From assembly GCF_008365375.1 (NCBI RefSeq), contig NZ_QOKW01000005.1, positions 1-64,000 on the forward strand: a stretch of 64,000 nt of DNA, written 5' to 3'. Position 1 is the first letter of the stretch. Every line of letters begins with the position of its first letter. This stretch comes from Roseomonas genomospecies 6 (GTDB lineage: Bacteria > Pseudomonadota > Alphaproteobacteria > Azospirillales > Azospirillaceae). Below, in pieces: positions 38,167 through 46,940 of the stretch. The position numbers and the translations under genes were made by a program. A model generated the notes under the pieces. It was not told the DNA's origin. It did no database searches and worked only from the letters and a program-made list of their open reading frames with translations.

Positions 38167-38199
38167 CGAAACGGCGCGGGTGATCCCCGCGCCGTTTCG
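38167..38199. terminator. Bidirectional terminator between ialB-like gene and cobT
   Basis: A perfect 14-bp stem CGAAACGGCGCGGG/CCCGCGCCGTTTCG with a 5-base loop, between two converging genes and followed by CTTT on the top strand. Confidence 0.85.
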
Positions 38200-38224
38200 C
38201 TTTCAAGATGACCTTTGTCCCGGT

Positions 38225-40090
38225 TCACCGCCAGCCGGTGCGGCCCCGGCGGTCGTCCTCGTCGAACAGTTCGGCCAGCTTGTTCATCATGGTGCCGCCC
38301 AACTGCTCCGCGTCCACGATGGTGACGGCGCGGCGGTAATAGCGGGTCACGTCGTGGCCGATGCCGATGGCCACCAGCTCCACCGGCGAGCGGGTCTCGA
38401 TGTACTCGATCACCTGCCGCAGGTGGCGTTCCAGATAATTGCCGGCGTTGACCGACAGGGTCGAGTCGTCCACCGGCGCGCCGTCGGAGATGACCATCAG
38501 GATGCGCCGCTGCTCGGGCCGCCCGATCAGGCGGTTGTGCGCCCACAGCAGCGCCTCGCCGTCGATGTTCTCCTTCAGGATTCCTTCGCGCAGCATCAGG
38601 CCCAGATTCTTGCGGGCGCGGCGCCAGGGCTGGTCGGCGTCCTTGTAGACGATGTGGCGCAGGTCGTTCAGGCGGCCCGGGTTGGCGGGCTTGCCGGACG
38701 CGATCCAGTGCTCGCGCGCCTGCCCGCCCTTCCAGGCGCGGGTGGTGAAGCCCAGCACTTCCACCTTCACCGCGCAGCGCTCCAGCGTGCGGGCCAGGAT
38801 GTCGGCGCTCATCGCGGCGATGGAGATGGGACGCCCGCGCATGGAACCGGAATTGTCGATCAGCAGCGACACCACCGTGTCGCGGAAGTCCATCTCCTTC
38901 TCCTTCTTGAAGGACAGGGGAAGGACCGGGTTCACGACGATGCGGGCGAGGCGGGCGGCGTCCAGGATGCCGTCGTCCAGGTCGAACTCCCACGACCGCT
39001 GCTGCTTCGCCAGGAGGCGGCGCTGCAGGCGGTTGGCCAGCTTGGAGATCACGCCCTGGAGATGGACGAGCTGCTGGTCCAGCATGTGGCGCAGCCGCGC
39101 CAGCTCGTCCGGGTCGCACAGGTCTGAGGCGTCCACCACCTCGTCGAACTGGGTGGTGAAGGGCTTGTAGGCGTTGGGGTCGGGCTCGTTGCGGCGGCTG
39201 GCCTCCGGGCGCCAGGGCTGGCCGGGGCCGGCGGGCTCCTCCGCCCCCTCGCCCTGGCCCATTTCGGTGTCGCCTTCCTCGCCGGTGCCCTCGTCGGCCT
39301 GCTCGCCCTGGTCGGACTCCTGCATCTCCTGCGAGGTCATCGACTCGGCCTGGCTCTGGACGTCGTCCTCGCCCTGGGTCTGGCCCTTGTTCGGCTCGTT
39401 CTCGTTCTCGCCGGAGTCGCGCTCGTCCTCCTCCTGCTCCTGCGGGTCGTCGGGGTCGCTGCCGACCTCCATGTCGAGTTCCGTCAGCAGCTTGCGCACG
39501 GCGCGGGCGTAGGAATCCTGGTCGGCCATGTGACCGGCGAGGCCGTGCAGATCCTTGCCCAGCCGCTCCTCGATCCAGCCGCGCCACAGGCTGACCGCGT
39601 GCTCCGCGGCGGGGGGCGGGGCGGCGCCGGTCATCGCCTCGCGGGCGATCAGGCGCAGCACCTCGGGCAGAGGCACCTGCTCGCGCTCCTCCAGCCGCTC
39701 GAAGCCCTGCTTGTGGTAGCGCTCGTCCAGCGCCGCCTCCAGGTTGGCGGCGACACCGGGCATGTGGCGGGCGCCCAGCGCCTCGCAGCGGGCCTGCTCC
39801 AGCGCGTCGTAGGCGGCACGGGCGCTGTCGCCCAGCGGCATGCGCTGCAGGTGGATGGCGTTGTCGTGGAAGCGCAGCCGCAGCGACACGGCGTCGGCGG
39901 CGCCGCGCAGCGTGGCGACGTCGTGGGGGTTGAGGTCGCGCGCCGGGGTGGGAATGCGCACGCGCAGTCCGGCGACGCCGGGCGGCTCGGTGGAGAAGCC
40001 CACCTGCACGTCGGCCCGGCGGGAGAGGGCCCGCACCGCGGCGGCGGTGGAGCGCTTGAAGGCCTCGACGGGATTTTCACGATCGGTCAT
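38225..40090 (-). CDS. cobT: Aerobic cobaltochelatase subunit CobT
   Basis: A 621-residue subunit of the CobNST complex that inserts cobalt into hydrogenobyrinic acid a,c-diamide for B12 synthesis. The N-terminal half is helical. The middle (about residues 215-290) is very acidic and Gln-rich ([18 protein letters not shown]). The C-terminal third is a von Willebrand-type domain with the MIDAS motif DNSGSMRG and a late [10 protein letters not shown]. Its partner cobS lies upstream on the same strand, but about 560 bases away, because a small inverted-repeat unit lies between. ATG 40090. Confidence 0.95.
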   Translation of the reverse strand: MTDRENPVEAFKRSTAAAVRALSRRADVQVGFSTEPPGVAGLRVRIPTPARDLNPHDVATLRGAADAVSLRLRFHDNAIHLQRMPLGDSARAAYDALEQARCEALGARHMPGVAANLEAALDERYHKQGFERLEEREQVPLPEVLRLIAREAMTGAAPPPAAEHAVSLWRGWIEERLGKDLHGLAGHMADQDSYARAVRKLLTELDMEVGSDPDDPQEQEEDERDSGENENEPNKGQTQGEDDVQSQAESMTSQEMQESDQGEQADEGTGEEGDTEMGQGEGAEEPAGPGQPWRPEASRRNEPDPNAYKPFTTQFDEVVDASDLCDPDELARLRHMLDQQLVHLQGVISKLANRLQRRLLAKQQRSWEFDLDDGILDAARLARIVVNPVLPLSFKKEKEMDFRDTVVSLLIDNSGSMRGRPISIAAMSADILARTLERCAVKVEVLGFTTRAWKGGQAREHWIASGKPANPGRLNDLRHIVYKDADQPWRRARKNLGLMLREGILKENIDGEALLWAHNRLIGRPEQRRILMVISDGAPVDDSTLSVNAGNYLERHLRQVIEYIETRSPVELVAIGIGHDVTRYYRRAVTIVDAEQLGGTMMNKLAELFDEDDRRGRTGWR

Positions 40091-40128
40091 GGCGGGCTGT
40101 CGATAGAGTTGGGGAAGTGCGGAAACTT

Positions 40129-40178
40129 CACGGATTTCGCGGATTTGGGCACGGATTTCGCGGATTTGGGCACGGATT
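40129..40178. repeat. 21-bp direct tandem repeat inside the left end of the unit
   Basis: A 21-base unit starting CACGGATTTCGCGG occurs at 40129-40149 and again at 40150-40170, then restarts as CACGGATT at 40171-40178. The right end has only one copy, so the two ends are not the same length. Confidence 0.9.
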
Positions 40179-40192
40179 ACACGGATCTTATC

Positions 40193-40573
40193 CTATGGAA
40201 GAACGCGCCGGACCGTCAGGCTCGGCGTGCCGAAATTCAGCAGAAGCCCAACCGGCATCCCGCTGGCCCTCAGGTAATTCACCACCTGCTTGATGTGCGG
40301 CTGGGCTATGGCTTCGGCGACTTTCAGTTCGACGATCACTTGGTCTTCGACCACGACGTCCGCGAAGTAAGTCCCGACGCTGCTGCCCTTGTAGGAGATG
40401 CCGAAAGGCACCTCCAACCCGACGTTTAGGCCCCGGCTTCGGAGTTCGTGAACGAGGGCGTTCTGATAGACCGATTCGACGAAGCCTTGTCCGAGCGTGT
40501 TGAAAACCTCGAAACCGGCTCCAATGACACGCTCCGTCAGGGCTTCAATGCTATGGTCCAGAACGACCCTCAT
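40193..40573 (-). CDS. GxxExxY protein, PD-(D/E)XK nuclease-like (TIGR04256/PDDEXK_3)
   Basis: A 126-residue protein. The name-giving motif is GFVESVY (Gly30, Glu33, Tyr36). A PD-(D/E)XK core is readable: Asp72 in FADVVVEDQ, Glu82-Leu-Lys84 in VIVELKV, and Gln96 in HIKQVVNYL. This fits a small Mg-dependent nuclease fold, but no activity is established for the family as far as I know. The ATG at 40573 is only four bases from the inverted repeat and lacks a clear ribosome binding site, so translation may be weak or depend on the repeat region. The host genes around it are cobalamin genes with no functional tie. Confidence 0.88.
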   Translation of the reverse strand: MRVVLDHSIEALTERVIGAGFEVFNTLGQGFVESVYQNALVHELRSRGLNVGLEVPFGISYKGSSVGTYFADVVVEDQVIVELKVAEAIAQPHIKQVVNYLRASGMPVGLLLNFGTPSLTVRRVLP

Positions 40574-40649
40574 CCATGAAATCCGTGCTCAAATCCGCGA
40601 AATCCGTGAAGAATCAGTGCTCCGCAACCGGGCGGGATCTTAGCTCCGA

Positions 40650-41654
40650 TCACACCAGATTCGCCTGCACCCCCGTCTCCGGCAGTTCGGTGCCGAAGCA
40701 GCGCTGGTAGTATTCGGCGACCGTCGGGCGCTCCACCTCGTCGCACTTGTTCAGGAAGGTGATCCGGAACGCGAAGGCGACGTCGTTGAAGATGTTGGCG
40801 TTCTGCGCCCAGGTGATGACCGTGCGCGGGCTCATCACGGTGGAGATGTCGCCGTTGATGAAGCCGGCGCGGGTCAGGTCGGCCAGACGCACCATCGACG
40901 CCACGGTCTTGCGGCCCGCCTCGTCGTCGTATTCCGGCACCTTGGAGGCGACGATCTTCACCTCGGCGTCCACCGGCAGGTAGTTCAGCGTCGCCACGAT
41001 GTTCCAGCGGTCCATCTGGCCCTGGTTGATCTGCTGCGTGCCGTGATAGAGGCCGGTGGTGTCGCCCAGGCCGACGGTGTTCGCCGTGGCGAACAGGCGG
41101 AAGGCCGGGTGGGGGCGGATGACGCGGTTCTGGTCGAGAAGGGTCAGCTTGCCCTCCACCTCCAGCACGCGCTGGATCACGAACATCACGTCGGGGCGGC
41201 CCGCGTCATACTCGTCGAAGACGAGCGCGCAGGCGTGCTGGAGCGCCCAGGGCAGGATGCCTTCGCGGTATTCCGTCACCTGCACGCCGTCGCGAAGGAC
41301 GATGGCGTCCTTGCCCATCAGGTCGATTCGGCTGATGTGGCTGTCCAGGTTGATGCGGATGCAGGGCCAGTTCAGGCGGGCGGCCACCTGTTCGATGTGG
41401 GTGGACTTGCCGGTCCCGTGATAGCCCTGGACCATGACGCGACGGTTGTAGGCGAAGCCGGCCAGGATCGCGAGCGTGGTGTCGCGGTCGAAGCGGTAGG
41501 CTTCGTCGATGTCCGGCACATGCTCCGTGCGCTGGCTGAAGGCCGGCACCTGCATGTCGCTGTCGATGCCGAACACTTGACGCACCGACAGGGTGATGTC
41601 GGGAACGTGATCGAACAGGGCCGAGCTGGCCTGGGTGGCTCCTTGAGAAGGCAT
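40650..41654 (-). CDS. cobS: Aerobic cobaltochelatase subunit CobS
   Basis: A 334-residue AAA+ ATPase of the CobNST chelatase. Walker A is GYHGTGKST and Walker B ALVFDEYD. The sensor-like [20 protein letters not shown] and the typical N-terminal [14 protein letters not shown] are present. It forms rings with CobT that drive cobalt insertion by CobN, which is not in this window. ATG 41654. The J-domain gene ends about 70 bases upstream on the same strand. Confidence 0.96.
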   Translation of the reverse strand: MPSQGATQASSALFDHVPDITLSVRQVFGIDSDMQVPAFSQRTEHVPDIDEAYRFDRDTTLAILAGFAYNRRVMVQGYHGTGKSTHIEQVAARLNWPCIRINLDSHISRIDLMGKDAIVLRDGVQVTEYREGILPWALQHACALVFDEYDAGRPDVMFVIQRVLEVEGKLTLLDQNRVIRPHPAFRLFATANTVGLGDTTGLYHGTQQINQGQMDRWNIVATLNYLPVDAEVKIVASKVPEYDDEAGRKTVASMVRLADLTRAGFINGDISTVMSPRTVITWAQNANIFNDVAFAFRITFLNKCDEVERPTVAEYYQRCFGTELPETGVQANLV

Positions 41655-41727
41655 GGGAGGTTCTTATCGTTCCAACGTGTCTGTTGTCGGGGCCGCCCGG
41701 CCATTGTGGTCCGGCCAACCGTCGGGT

Positions 41728-42312
41728 TTACGCACCATAGCAGGCTTTCAGCGTGTTGTAGGCCTGATTGATCTCCTTCAACTTTTCTTCGGCCGCCTTG
41801 TCCCCGCCGTTCGCGTCGGGATGGTGCGTTTTCACCAGCTCGCGGTAGCGCGCCTTGATGCGTGGGAAGTCCACGGGCGGGACAAGGTCCAGAACGACCA
41901 GCGCCTCCTCCTCCGCGGTGCGGGCGGCCTGGCGGCGCTGCTTGCTCTCCTCGGACTGGTCCTTGCCGGCCTCGCGCCCGAATTCGAAGCTGAAGCCGTG
42001 CATCGCGCGGTCGCGCAGGAACTTCTCCTGCATCCCCCAGAAGCCGAGCGGCCAGCTCGGCCGCTGCCAGGTGGTGTCGCGGCGGACCTCGGCCTCGATC
42101 TGCTCGGGCTTCATGCCGGCGTAATAGTCCCAGGCGCGGTTGTATTCCCGCACATGGTCCAGGCAGAACCAGTAGTAGTCGTTGAGCTGCCGGCGGCTTT
42201 TCGGCGCCCGGTACTCGCCCTCGCCCGCACAGCCCGGATGGTCGCAGGCGCGCACGGCGGCGCGCGGCTGGTCATATCGGCTGAAGTCGTAGCGGGTCCG
42301 TGGCTTGCTCAT
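41728..42312 (-). CDS. J-domain (DnaJ-like) protein
   Basis: A 194-residue protein with a C-terminal J domain rather than the usual N-terminal one. The HPD motif is in [20 protein letters not shown], with [12 protein letters not shown] closing the domain. The N-terminal half has a CDHPGC/FCLDH cysteine-histidine set that may bind zinc. J proteins stimulate Hsp70 ATPase. The order with bolA on one side and cobS on the other recurs in alphaproteobacteria as I recall it. ATG 42312 is used; the upstream frame has no support. Confidence 0.88.
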   Translation of the reverse strand: MSKPRTRYDFSRYDQPRAAVRACDHPGCAGEGEYRAPKSRRQLNDYYWFCLDHVREYNRAWDYYAGMKPEQIEAEVRRDTTWQRPSWPLGFWGMQEKFLRDRAMHGFSFEFGREAGKDQSEESKQRRQAARTAEEEALVVLDLVPPVDFPRIKARYRELVKTHHPDANGGDKAAEEKLKEINQAYNTLKACYGA

Positions 42313-42481
42313 GTGCGAAGTATGGGAAGAGGCTCCCTTTCTGGCAAGCGCACGCAAGGGGGCGGTGCCGGTCTGCGGAAAATGGCCGGTCTGCGGCTGT
42401 GCCGTCTTGACTGTGGCGGCGCGGAGCCCTCACCTCAATTCCCAACCAGACTTGCCCCGACCAGACCTGAGCGAGGACCCC

Positions 42482-42754
42482 ATGGAATACGCAACCCGCA
42501 TGCGCCGGAAGCTGACCGACGCGCTGGCCCCCGAACGGCTCGACATCCAGGACGACTCCGGCCGCCACGCCGGCCACGGCGGCGCCCATCCGGAGGGGGA
42601 GACCCATTTCCACGTCACCATCGTCTCCGCCGCCTTCGCCGGAAAATCGCGCGTGGAGCGCCAGCGGCTGGTCTACAGCCTTCTCGCCCAAGAAATGGCG
42701 GAGCGCGTTCACGCCCTCGGCCTGACCACGCTGACGCCCGACGAGGCCCGCTGA
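42482..42754 (+). CDS. bolA: BolA family protein
   Basis: A 90-residue protein with the BolA fold: a first helix region RMRRKLTDALAPERLDIQDD, the loop HAGHGGAHPEGETHFHVTIV with possible Fe-S ligand histidines, FAGKSRVERQRLVYSLL, and a conserved C-terminal VHALGLTTLTPDE. BolA-type proteins with monothiol glutaredoxins take part in iron-sulfur trafficking. It is divergent from the J-domain gene. ATG 42482. Confidence 0.93.
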   Translation: MEYATRMRRKLTDALAPERLDIQDDSGRHAGHGGAHPEGETHFHVTIVSAAFAGKSRVERQRLVYSLLAQEMAERVHALGLTTLTPDEAR

Positions 42755-42996
42755 CAGCAACGCCCACAAGAACGCCCGGCCTTGGTCCGTGCGCCAAGGG
42801 AAAAGCGCCACCTGCAAATGCATACATACGCATGCAACTACTGGAGGTTCTTTTCCGTCTGTAAGCATAATTCGAGTGCGGCCATGGTTGCAATTCTCGC
42901 TGTATTTAGTAGAGTGCAGCGCATGCAACCAATCAATGCGCCGTGGGCGACGCACTCTTCGCGCGTCGTCCGGCGGGTTCGTGGAGAGGGCGGCGT
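42755..42996. promoter_or_regulatory. AT-richer leader with repeated GCATGCAAC
   Basis: The gap before the RHH gene is less GC-rich than its surroundings. GCATGCAAC occurs at 42830-42838 and 42921-42929, 91 bases apart, and the first is preceded by CAAATGCATACATAC. Repeats of this kind upstream of a DNA-binding-protein gene may be operators. No promoter was assigned. Confidence 0.4.
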
Positions 42997-43479
42997 ATGG
43001 CGAAGCGCGGGCCGAAGAAGCGGTTAACAGTGAACCCCAACGCGTGTGTGGAACCGCTGAAGAGCATGAACATCATGATTGCCGGGCGCCGCACGAGCAT
43101 GCGTCTGGAGCCGACCATGTGGGACGCTCTGGAGGACATCGCCCGCCGCGAAGGCCTGACGGTCAACGGCCTCTGCACCCTGATCAAGGATCGGCTGGAC
43201 GAGCAGCTCCGGCGCCGCGGTCCGGCCACGGACAATTCGGAGGTGACCCTGACCTCGGCGGTCCGCGTCTTCATCGCGGCCTATTTCCGCCGGGCCTGCA
43301 CCGAGGACGGCCACTTCCGGGCCGGCCACGGCGGCGGCGATCCCTTCGTCGGCACGCCGTTCGACCTGCCGCCGCCGGACGAGCTGGACCAGCCGGCGCC
43401 GGGGACCGGCACGACGGCGTCCGCGGGCGTGCCGGCCGTGGCCTCGGGCGAGGGTGTCCGGACCTCCCTGGAGGCGTGA
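42997..43479 (+). CDS. Ribbon-helix-helix domain protein
   Basis: A 160-residue protein. After a basic leader (MAKRGPKKRLTVNPN) comes a RHH-type segment: GRRTSMRLEPTMWDALEDIA as strand and first helix, then EGLTVNGLCTLIKDRL as second helix. This resembles the PF13467-type RHH domain of alphaproteobacteria. A second helical part (TLTSAVRVFIAAYFRRACTE) follows, then a Pro/Gly-rich C-terminus. It may regulate its own promoter. ATG 42997 is preferred to the longer frame from 42943 because GGAGAGGG precedes it. Confidence 0.75.
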   Translation: MAKRGPKKRLTVNPNACVEPLKSMNIMIAGRRTSMRLEPTMWDALEDIARREGLTVNGLCTLIKDRLDEQLRRRGPATDNSEVTLTSAVRVFIAAYFRRACTEDGHFRAGHGGGDPFVGTPFDLPPPDELDQPAPGTGTTASAGVPAVASGEGVRTSLEA

Positions 43480-43512
43480 CGGTCCTCGCCGTCCCGATTC
43501 GGGCATGAAAAA

Positions 43513-43544
43513 GGGCGTGGCCTCGCGGGCACGCCCAAATTTTT
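43513..43544 (+). terminator. Terminator of the RHH gene
   Basis: A 7-bp stem GGGCGTG/CACGCCC with a 10-base loop, followed by AAATTTTT. It lies 34 bases beyond the RHH stop codon. Confidence 0.75.
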
Positions 43545-43569
43545 GCCGTCTTGAATTTTTGCCGTCTTG
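43538..43569. repeat. 16-bp perfect tandem duplication
   Basis: AATTTTTGCCGTCTTG occurs twice in direct succession (43538-43553, 43554-43569). The first copy includes the T-tract of the terminator; the second ends eight bases before the DUF2889 stop codon. Confidence 0.95.
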
Positions 43570-43576
43570 CCGCCTT

Positions 43577-44197
43577 TCAATCGGCGGCGTCGCGCGGGCG
43601 GTCGCCGGTGTAGTGGTCGGGCCAGTTCTTGCGCACGACTTCGCCGTTGCTGTCGAAGATGTGGCAGGTGTTCAGCAGAACCGGACGCTTCGTGCGAAGC
43701 ATATCTTCCTTGCCGTCCGCCTCGGTGCTTCCGGGCGTCCGGCCCTTCGCCTTCTCGGCCTGCTCGCGCGCCAGGATGGGGTAGATGGTCTGGAAGGCGG
43801 TGGTGGCGACCGGCCCCAGAAGCTCCACAAGATGGGTGCAGCCCTGCACGCCGCCCAGCCGCTCCTTCACCGAGCGGGTCCAGCCCGGACCGATCTTCAG
43901 CCCGACCAGACGCTGGAAATTGGGGGTGACGGAGCCGCAGGTGCGGTATGGGCTCTTCTCCGTCACCGCCTCGACCGCATGGACGGTCAGGTCGTTGTCC
44001 ACCGTCAGGCGAATCCACATGCCGTGCACCGGGTCGCCGGGCAGGATCTGGCCGCGCTGGTCGGTGTTGAAGGCATAGCTCTTCACGTCGGTCAGGTGAC
44101 CCTCGACGTCCCACAACCCATCGGTCCGCCGATAGCCCCGGCAAGTGACTTCCCGGGTGTGGATCGGTTCGCGCGCGGCGGGTTCGGACAGGGGCAT
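43577..44197 (-). CDS. DUF2889 family protein
   Basis: A 206-residue protein with the DUF2889 pattern: REPIHTREVTCRGYRRTDGL and WDVEGHLTDVKSYAF near the start, VHGMWIRLTVDNDLTVHAVE, then CTHLVELLGPVATTAFQTIY. The family is found in proteobacteria and has no known function; some members lie near aromatic degradation genes, which is not the case here. ATG 44197 is chosen over the longer frame from 44299, which lacks support. Confidence 0.85.
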   Translation of the reverse strand: MPLSEPAAREPIHTREVTCRGYRRTDGLWDVEGHLTDVKSYAFNTDQRGQILPGDPVHGMWIRLTVDNDLTVHAVEAVTEKSPYRTCGSVTPNFQRLVGLKIGPGWTRSVKERLGGVQGCTHLVELLGPVATTAFQTIYPILAREQAEKAKGRTPGSTEADGKEDMLRTKRPVLLNTCHIFDSNGEVVRKNWPDHYTGDRPRDAAD

Positions 44198-44321
44198 GGG
44201 ACTCTCTGACGTTCGGCCTAGTTCGGACGGCCTGATTGTTGGGGCGTGCCCTGGAATATCGGTGGGGCCAGCGTTCAGGTCAAGCCGGCTCCGCCGCATT
44301 GCAGCATTACGCGTCCGGCGC

Positions 44322-44807
44322 TCAGGGGGGAGCGCTGGCGGAGTAGTGCGACCCGAAGATGAAGGCCTCGCGGTCGCGGATCTCGTCCTCCAAATGGGCG
44401 CGGACCACGGCGAACAGATCGCGGATGGACACGATGCCCATCACCGTGCCGTCCGACTCGCCGTCCGCGGTGACCGGCAGGTGGCGGTAATGGTGGCGTT
44501 CCATGAGGTCCAGCGCCTCGTAGGCGCGGGCGTCCGGCCCCAGCGTGTCGGGGGAGGCGGTCATGACCTCGGCCAGCCGGGTGGCCACCGGGTCGCGGCC
44601 CGTGGCGACGACGCGGGCGGCGAGGTCGCGCTCGGTGAAGATGCCCTTGAGCGAATGGCCTCCCGATAACTGGCTCTGCGTGACCAGAACGGCGGCGACC
44701 CGGCGCTCCGCCATCAGAATGGCGGCGTCCTGGACGCTGGCCTCCGGGGGCAGGCAAACGAGCTGCTGATCCTTGATGACGTCGGGGATGAGCTTGCGGT
44801 TCGGCAT
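44322..44807 (-). CDS. CBS domain pair protein
   Basis: A 161-residue protein consisting of two CBS repeats (about 10-65 and 80-140), with GIFTERDLAARVVATG ending the first and GIVSIRDLFAVVR the second. CBS pairs usually bind adenine nucleotides and regulate other domains; stand-alone ones like this have few known partners. ATG 44807 is preceded by GGGAGAAGGG. Confidence 0.92.
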   Translation of the reverse strand: MPNRKLIPDVIKDQQLVCLPPEASVQDAAILMAERRVAAVLVTQSQLSGGHSLKGIFTERDLAARVVATGRDPVATRLAEVMTASPDTLGPDARAYEALDLMERHHYRHLPVTADGESDGTVMGIVSIRDLFAVVRAHLEDEIRDREAFIFGSHYSASAPP

Positions 44808-44921
44808 GTCCCTTCTCCCTTATTTGGGGCGGCGTTCCGCAGCGTGTCGGACGCAAATCGGAACTGTCGTGAAGTCTGACAGTTCGCCACCCAAACGGTC
44901 AAGGGATTATGGTGCACCGCA

Positions 44922-46058
44922 TCAGCGCGCGACGGCATCCTCCAGAAGGGAACGCACCACCGCCGGATCGACGTCGCGCTGGGTGAAGGCGTCGCCCAGC
45001 CCGCGCACCAGAACGAAGGTGATCCGCCCGTCCTTCACCTTCTTGTCCTTGGCCATGGACAGGATCAGCCCGTCCACGTCCCACTCCACGCCGGGCACGT
45101 CGGCGGGGCGGACCGGCAGGCCGACGCGGGCCAGATGGGCGCGCGCCTTCTCCGCGTCCGCCGCCGGGCACAGCCCCAGCCGCACCGACAGGTCGAAGGC
45201 CAGCACCATGCCGATCGACACCGCCTCGCCGTGCAGCAGGCGGGAGCCGAAGCCGGTCGCCGCCTCCAGCGCGTGGCCGAAGGTGTGGCCCAGGTTCAGA
45301 AGGGCGCGGTCGCCGCTCTCGCGCTCGTCCACCCCGACGATGGCGGCCTTGGCCCGGCAGCTTTCCGTGACGGCGGTGCGGCGGGCGTCGCTGTCGCCGG
45401 CCACCACCCGCTCGCCATGCGCCTCCAGCCAGTCGAAGAAGCCGGGCAGGCGGATCAGCCCGTACTTCACCACCTCGGCATAGCCGGCCAGCACCTCGCG
45501 CCGGGGCAGGGTGTCCAGCGTGGCGGTGTCGGCGATGACCAGCCGCGGCTGGTGGAAGGCGCCGATCAGGTTCTTGCCGTGCGGGCTGTTGATGCCGGTC
45601 TTCCCGCCGACCGAGCTGTCCACCTGGCTGAGCAGCGTGGTCGGCACCTGGATGAAGTCGATCCCGCGCAGCGCGGAGGCCGCGGCGAAGCCGGTGATGT
45701 CGCCGATCACCCCGCCGCCGAGCGCCAGCAGGACCGCCGACCGCTCGATCCCGCGCGCCAGGATGGCGTCCATCAGCCGCTCGAAATGGGCGAAGTCCTT
45801 GGTCTTCTCCCCCGCCGGCAGGACGATGGCCTGGGTCGGTTCGATCCCGGAGTCGCGCAGCGTGCGCTCCAGCGTCGGCAGGTGCAGCGGGGCGACGTTT
45901 TCGTCGGTCACGACGATGGGGGCCTTGCCCTTCGTGACGGCGGCGATGCGCGGCCCGGCGCCGTCGAGCACCCGGTCGCCGACCAGGATGTCGTAGCTGC
46001 GCGGGCCGAGGTCGAGGCGGACGGTGTCGGTGACGGCGGAGGTGTCTGAAGGGGTCAT
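44922..46058 (-). CDS. aroB: 3-dehydroquinate synthase
   Basis: A 378-residue NAD- and metal-dependent enzyme for the second shikimate step. Motifs: LPAGEKTKDF, LALGGGVIGDITGFAAA, PTTLLSQVDSSVGGKTGIN and the metal-ligand stretch LNLGHTFGHALEA with LLHGEAVSIGM. aroK lies seven bases upstream on the same strand, the conserved aroKB order. ATG 46058. Confidence 0.97.
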   Translation of the reverse strand: MTPSDTSAVTDTVRLDLGPRSYDILVGDRVLDGAGPRIAAVTKGKAPIVVTDENVAPLHLPTLERTLRDSGIEPTQAIVLPAGEKTKDFAHFERLMDAILARGIERSAVLLALGGGVIGDITGFAAASALRGIDFIQVPTTLLSQVDSSVGGKTGINSPHGKNLIGAFHQPRLVIADTATLDTLPRREVLAGYAEVVKYGLIRLPGFFDWLEAHGERVVAGDSDARRTAVTESCRAKAAIVGVDERESGDRALLNLGHTFGHALEAATGFGSRLLHGEAVSIGMVLAFDLSVRLGLCPAADAEKARAHLARVGLPVRPADVPGVEWDVDGLILSMAKDKKVKDGRITFVLVRGLGDAFTQRDVDPAVVRSLLEDAVAR

Positions 46059-46065
46059 GGCGGGT

Positions 46066-46704
46066 TCAGGGCTTGTCGTGGTGGTGGTGCGCCGGGTGGC
46101 GGTGATGGTGGTGATGGGGCGAGTGGGGCAGAGCGATGCCGAAATGCGCCTCCAGCGCCTCGATCACCTGCTCCACCGTCGCTTCCGGCGGGCGTTCGTC
46201 GCTGATGACGGTCAGTTCGGCCTCCGCATAGATGGGGTAGCGGGCGGTCATCAGCCGGCTCAGGATCTCCTTCGGGTCGCCGGAGTTCAGCAGCGGGCGG
46301 TGGGTGCGCCGCGCCGTTCGGGCCAGCAGCACGTCCAGTTCGGCGCGCAGCCAGACCGACAGGCCGTGGGCGCGGATGGCCGCGCGCGTCTCCGGGTCCA
46401 TGAAGGCGCCGCCGCCGGTCGCCAGGATGTGCACCGGCTGTTCGGTCAGCAGGCGGGTGATGATCCGGCGCTCCACCGAGCGGAAGACGGCCTCGCCGTC
46501 GCGGGCGAAGATTTCCGCGATGGTGCAGCCCGCCGCCGCCTCGATCTCCGTGTCGGCGTCGATGAAGGGCAGGTGCAGCCGCGCGGCCAGCCGCCGCCCG
46601 ATCGCGCTCTTGCCGGCCCCCATCAGACCGACCAGCACCACCGTCTTCGGCAAAATCTTCGACGGGTCCGGCGGTTGTCCCTGCGGTGGAAGGCGGGCGG
46701 TCAT
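46066..46704 (-). CDS. aroK: Shikimate kinase with His-rich tail
   Basis: A 212-residue kinase for the fifth shikimate step. The P-loop is GLMGAGKSAIGR, followed by FIDADTEIE, an FRSVERRII stretch, LATGGGAF and RTHRPLL. The core ends with VIEALEAHFGIA, and an extra tail HSPHHHHHRHPAHHHHDKP follows with ten histidines, absent from standard AroK. It may bind metal or be a neutral expansion. ATG 46704 is chosen because it is near the usual N-terminus; an ATG at 46809 would add 35 low-complexity residues. Confidence 0.95.
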   Translation of the reverse strand: MTARLPPQGQPPDPSKILPKTVVLVGLMGAGKSAIGRRLAARLHLPFIDADTEIEAAAGCTIAEIFARDGEAVFRSVERRIITRLLTEQPVHILATGGGAFMDPETRAAIRAHGLSVWLRAELDVLLARTARRTHRPLLNSGDPKEILSRLMTARYPIYAEAELTVISDERPPEATVEQVIEALEAHFGIALPHSPHHHHHRHPAHHHHDKP

Positions 46705-46940
46705 GGCGTTGCTGACTTTCCTGGTACCGGTGTTCGATTCGGTCGCGGGAGCCGCCGCATGTTGCGCAGCGGTGCCCCCTGTGGCTAAAGTGGTACGTCC
46801 CGCGTTCATCGGCCGTCAGGCCAGCGGTGCGGACGGTGTGCGATGATTAGCATGAAAGCGCACCCTTGTCCCAAGCCGCACGGACGCAGACCGTGATACA
46901 GCGCCGCCGTTCCTTCCACAGAAACACGTCTCCGATCGCC

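Larger units (their letters stand above)
40127..40610 (-). mobile_element. 484-bp inverted-repeat-bounded unit carrying a GxxExxY gene
   Basis: The left end (40127-40159) and right end (40578-40610) are inverted copies of each other, identical at 32 of 33 positions. They enclose one gene on the minus strand that fills most of the interior. The ends are built from roughly 9-base units such as CACGGATTT and CGCGGATTT. The unit separates cobT from cobS. AGTGC occurs 6 bases outside the left end (40116-40120) and 5 bases outside the right end (40616-40620), which might be a target duplication but is short. No transposase is present, so mobility is inferred from structure only. Confidence 0.6.

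Noticed and set aside
41655..41727. Cobalamin riboswitch upstream of cobS
   Set aside because: The gap is only about 70 bases and shows no B12-box-like sequence, so there is no room for the element.
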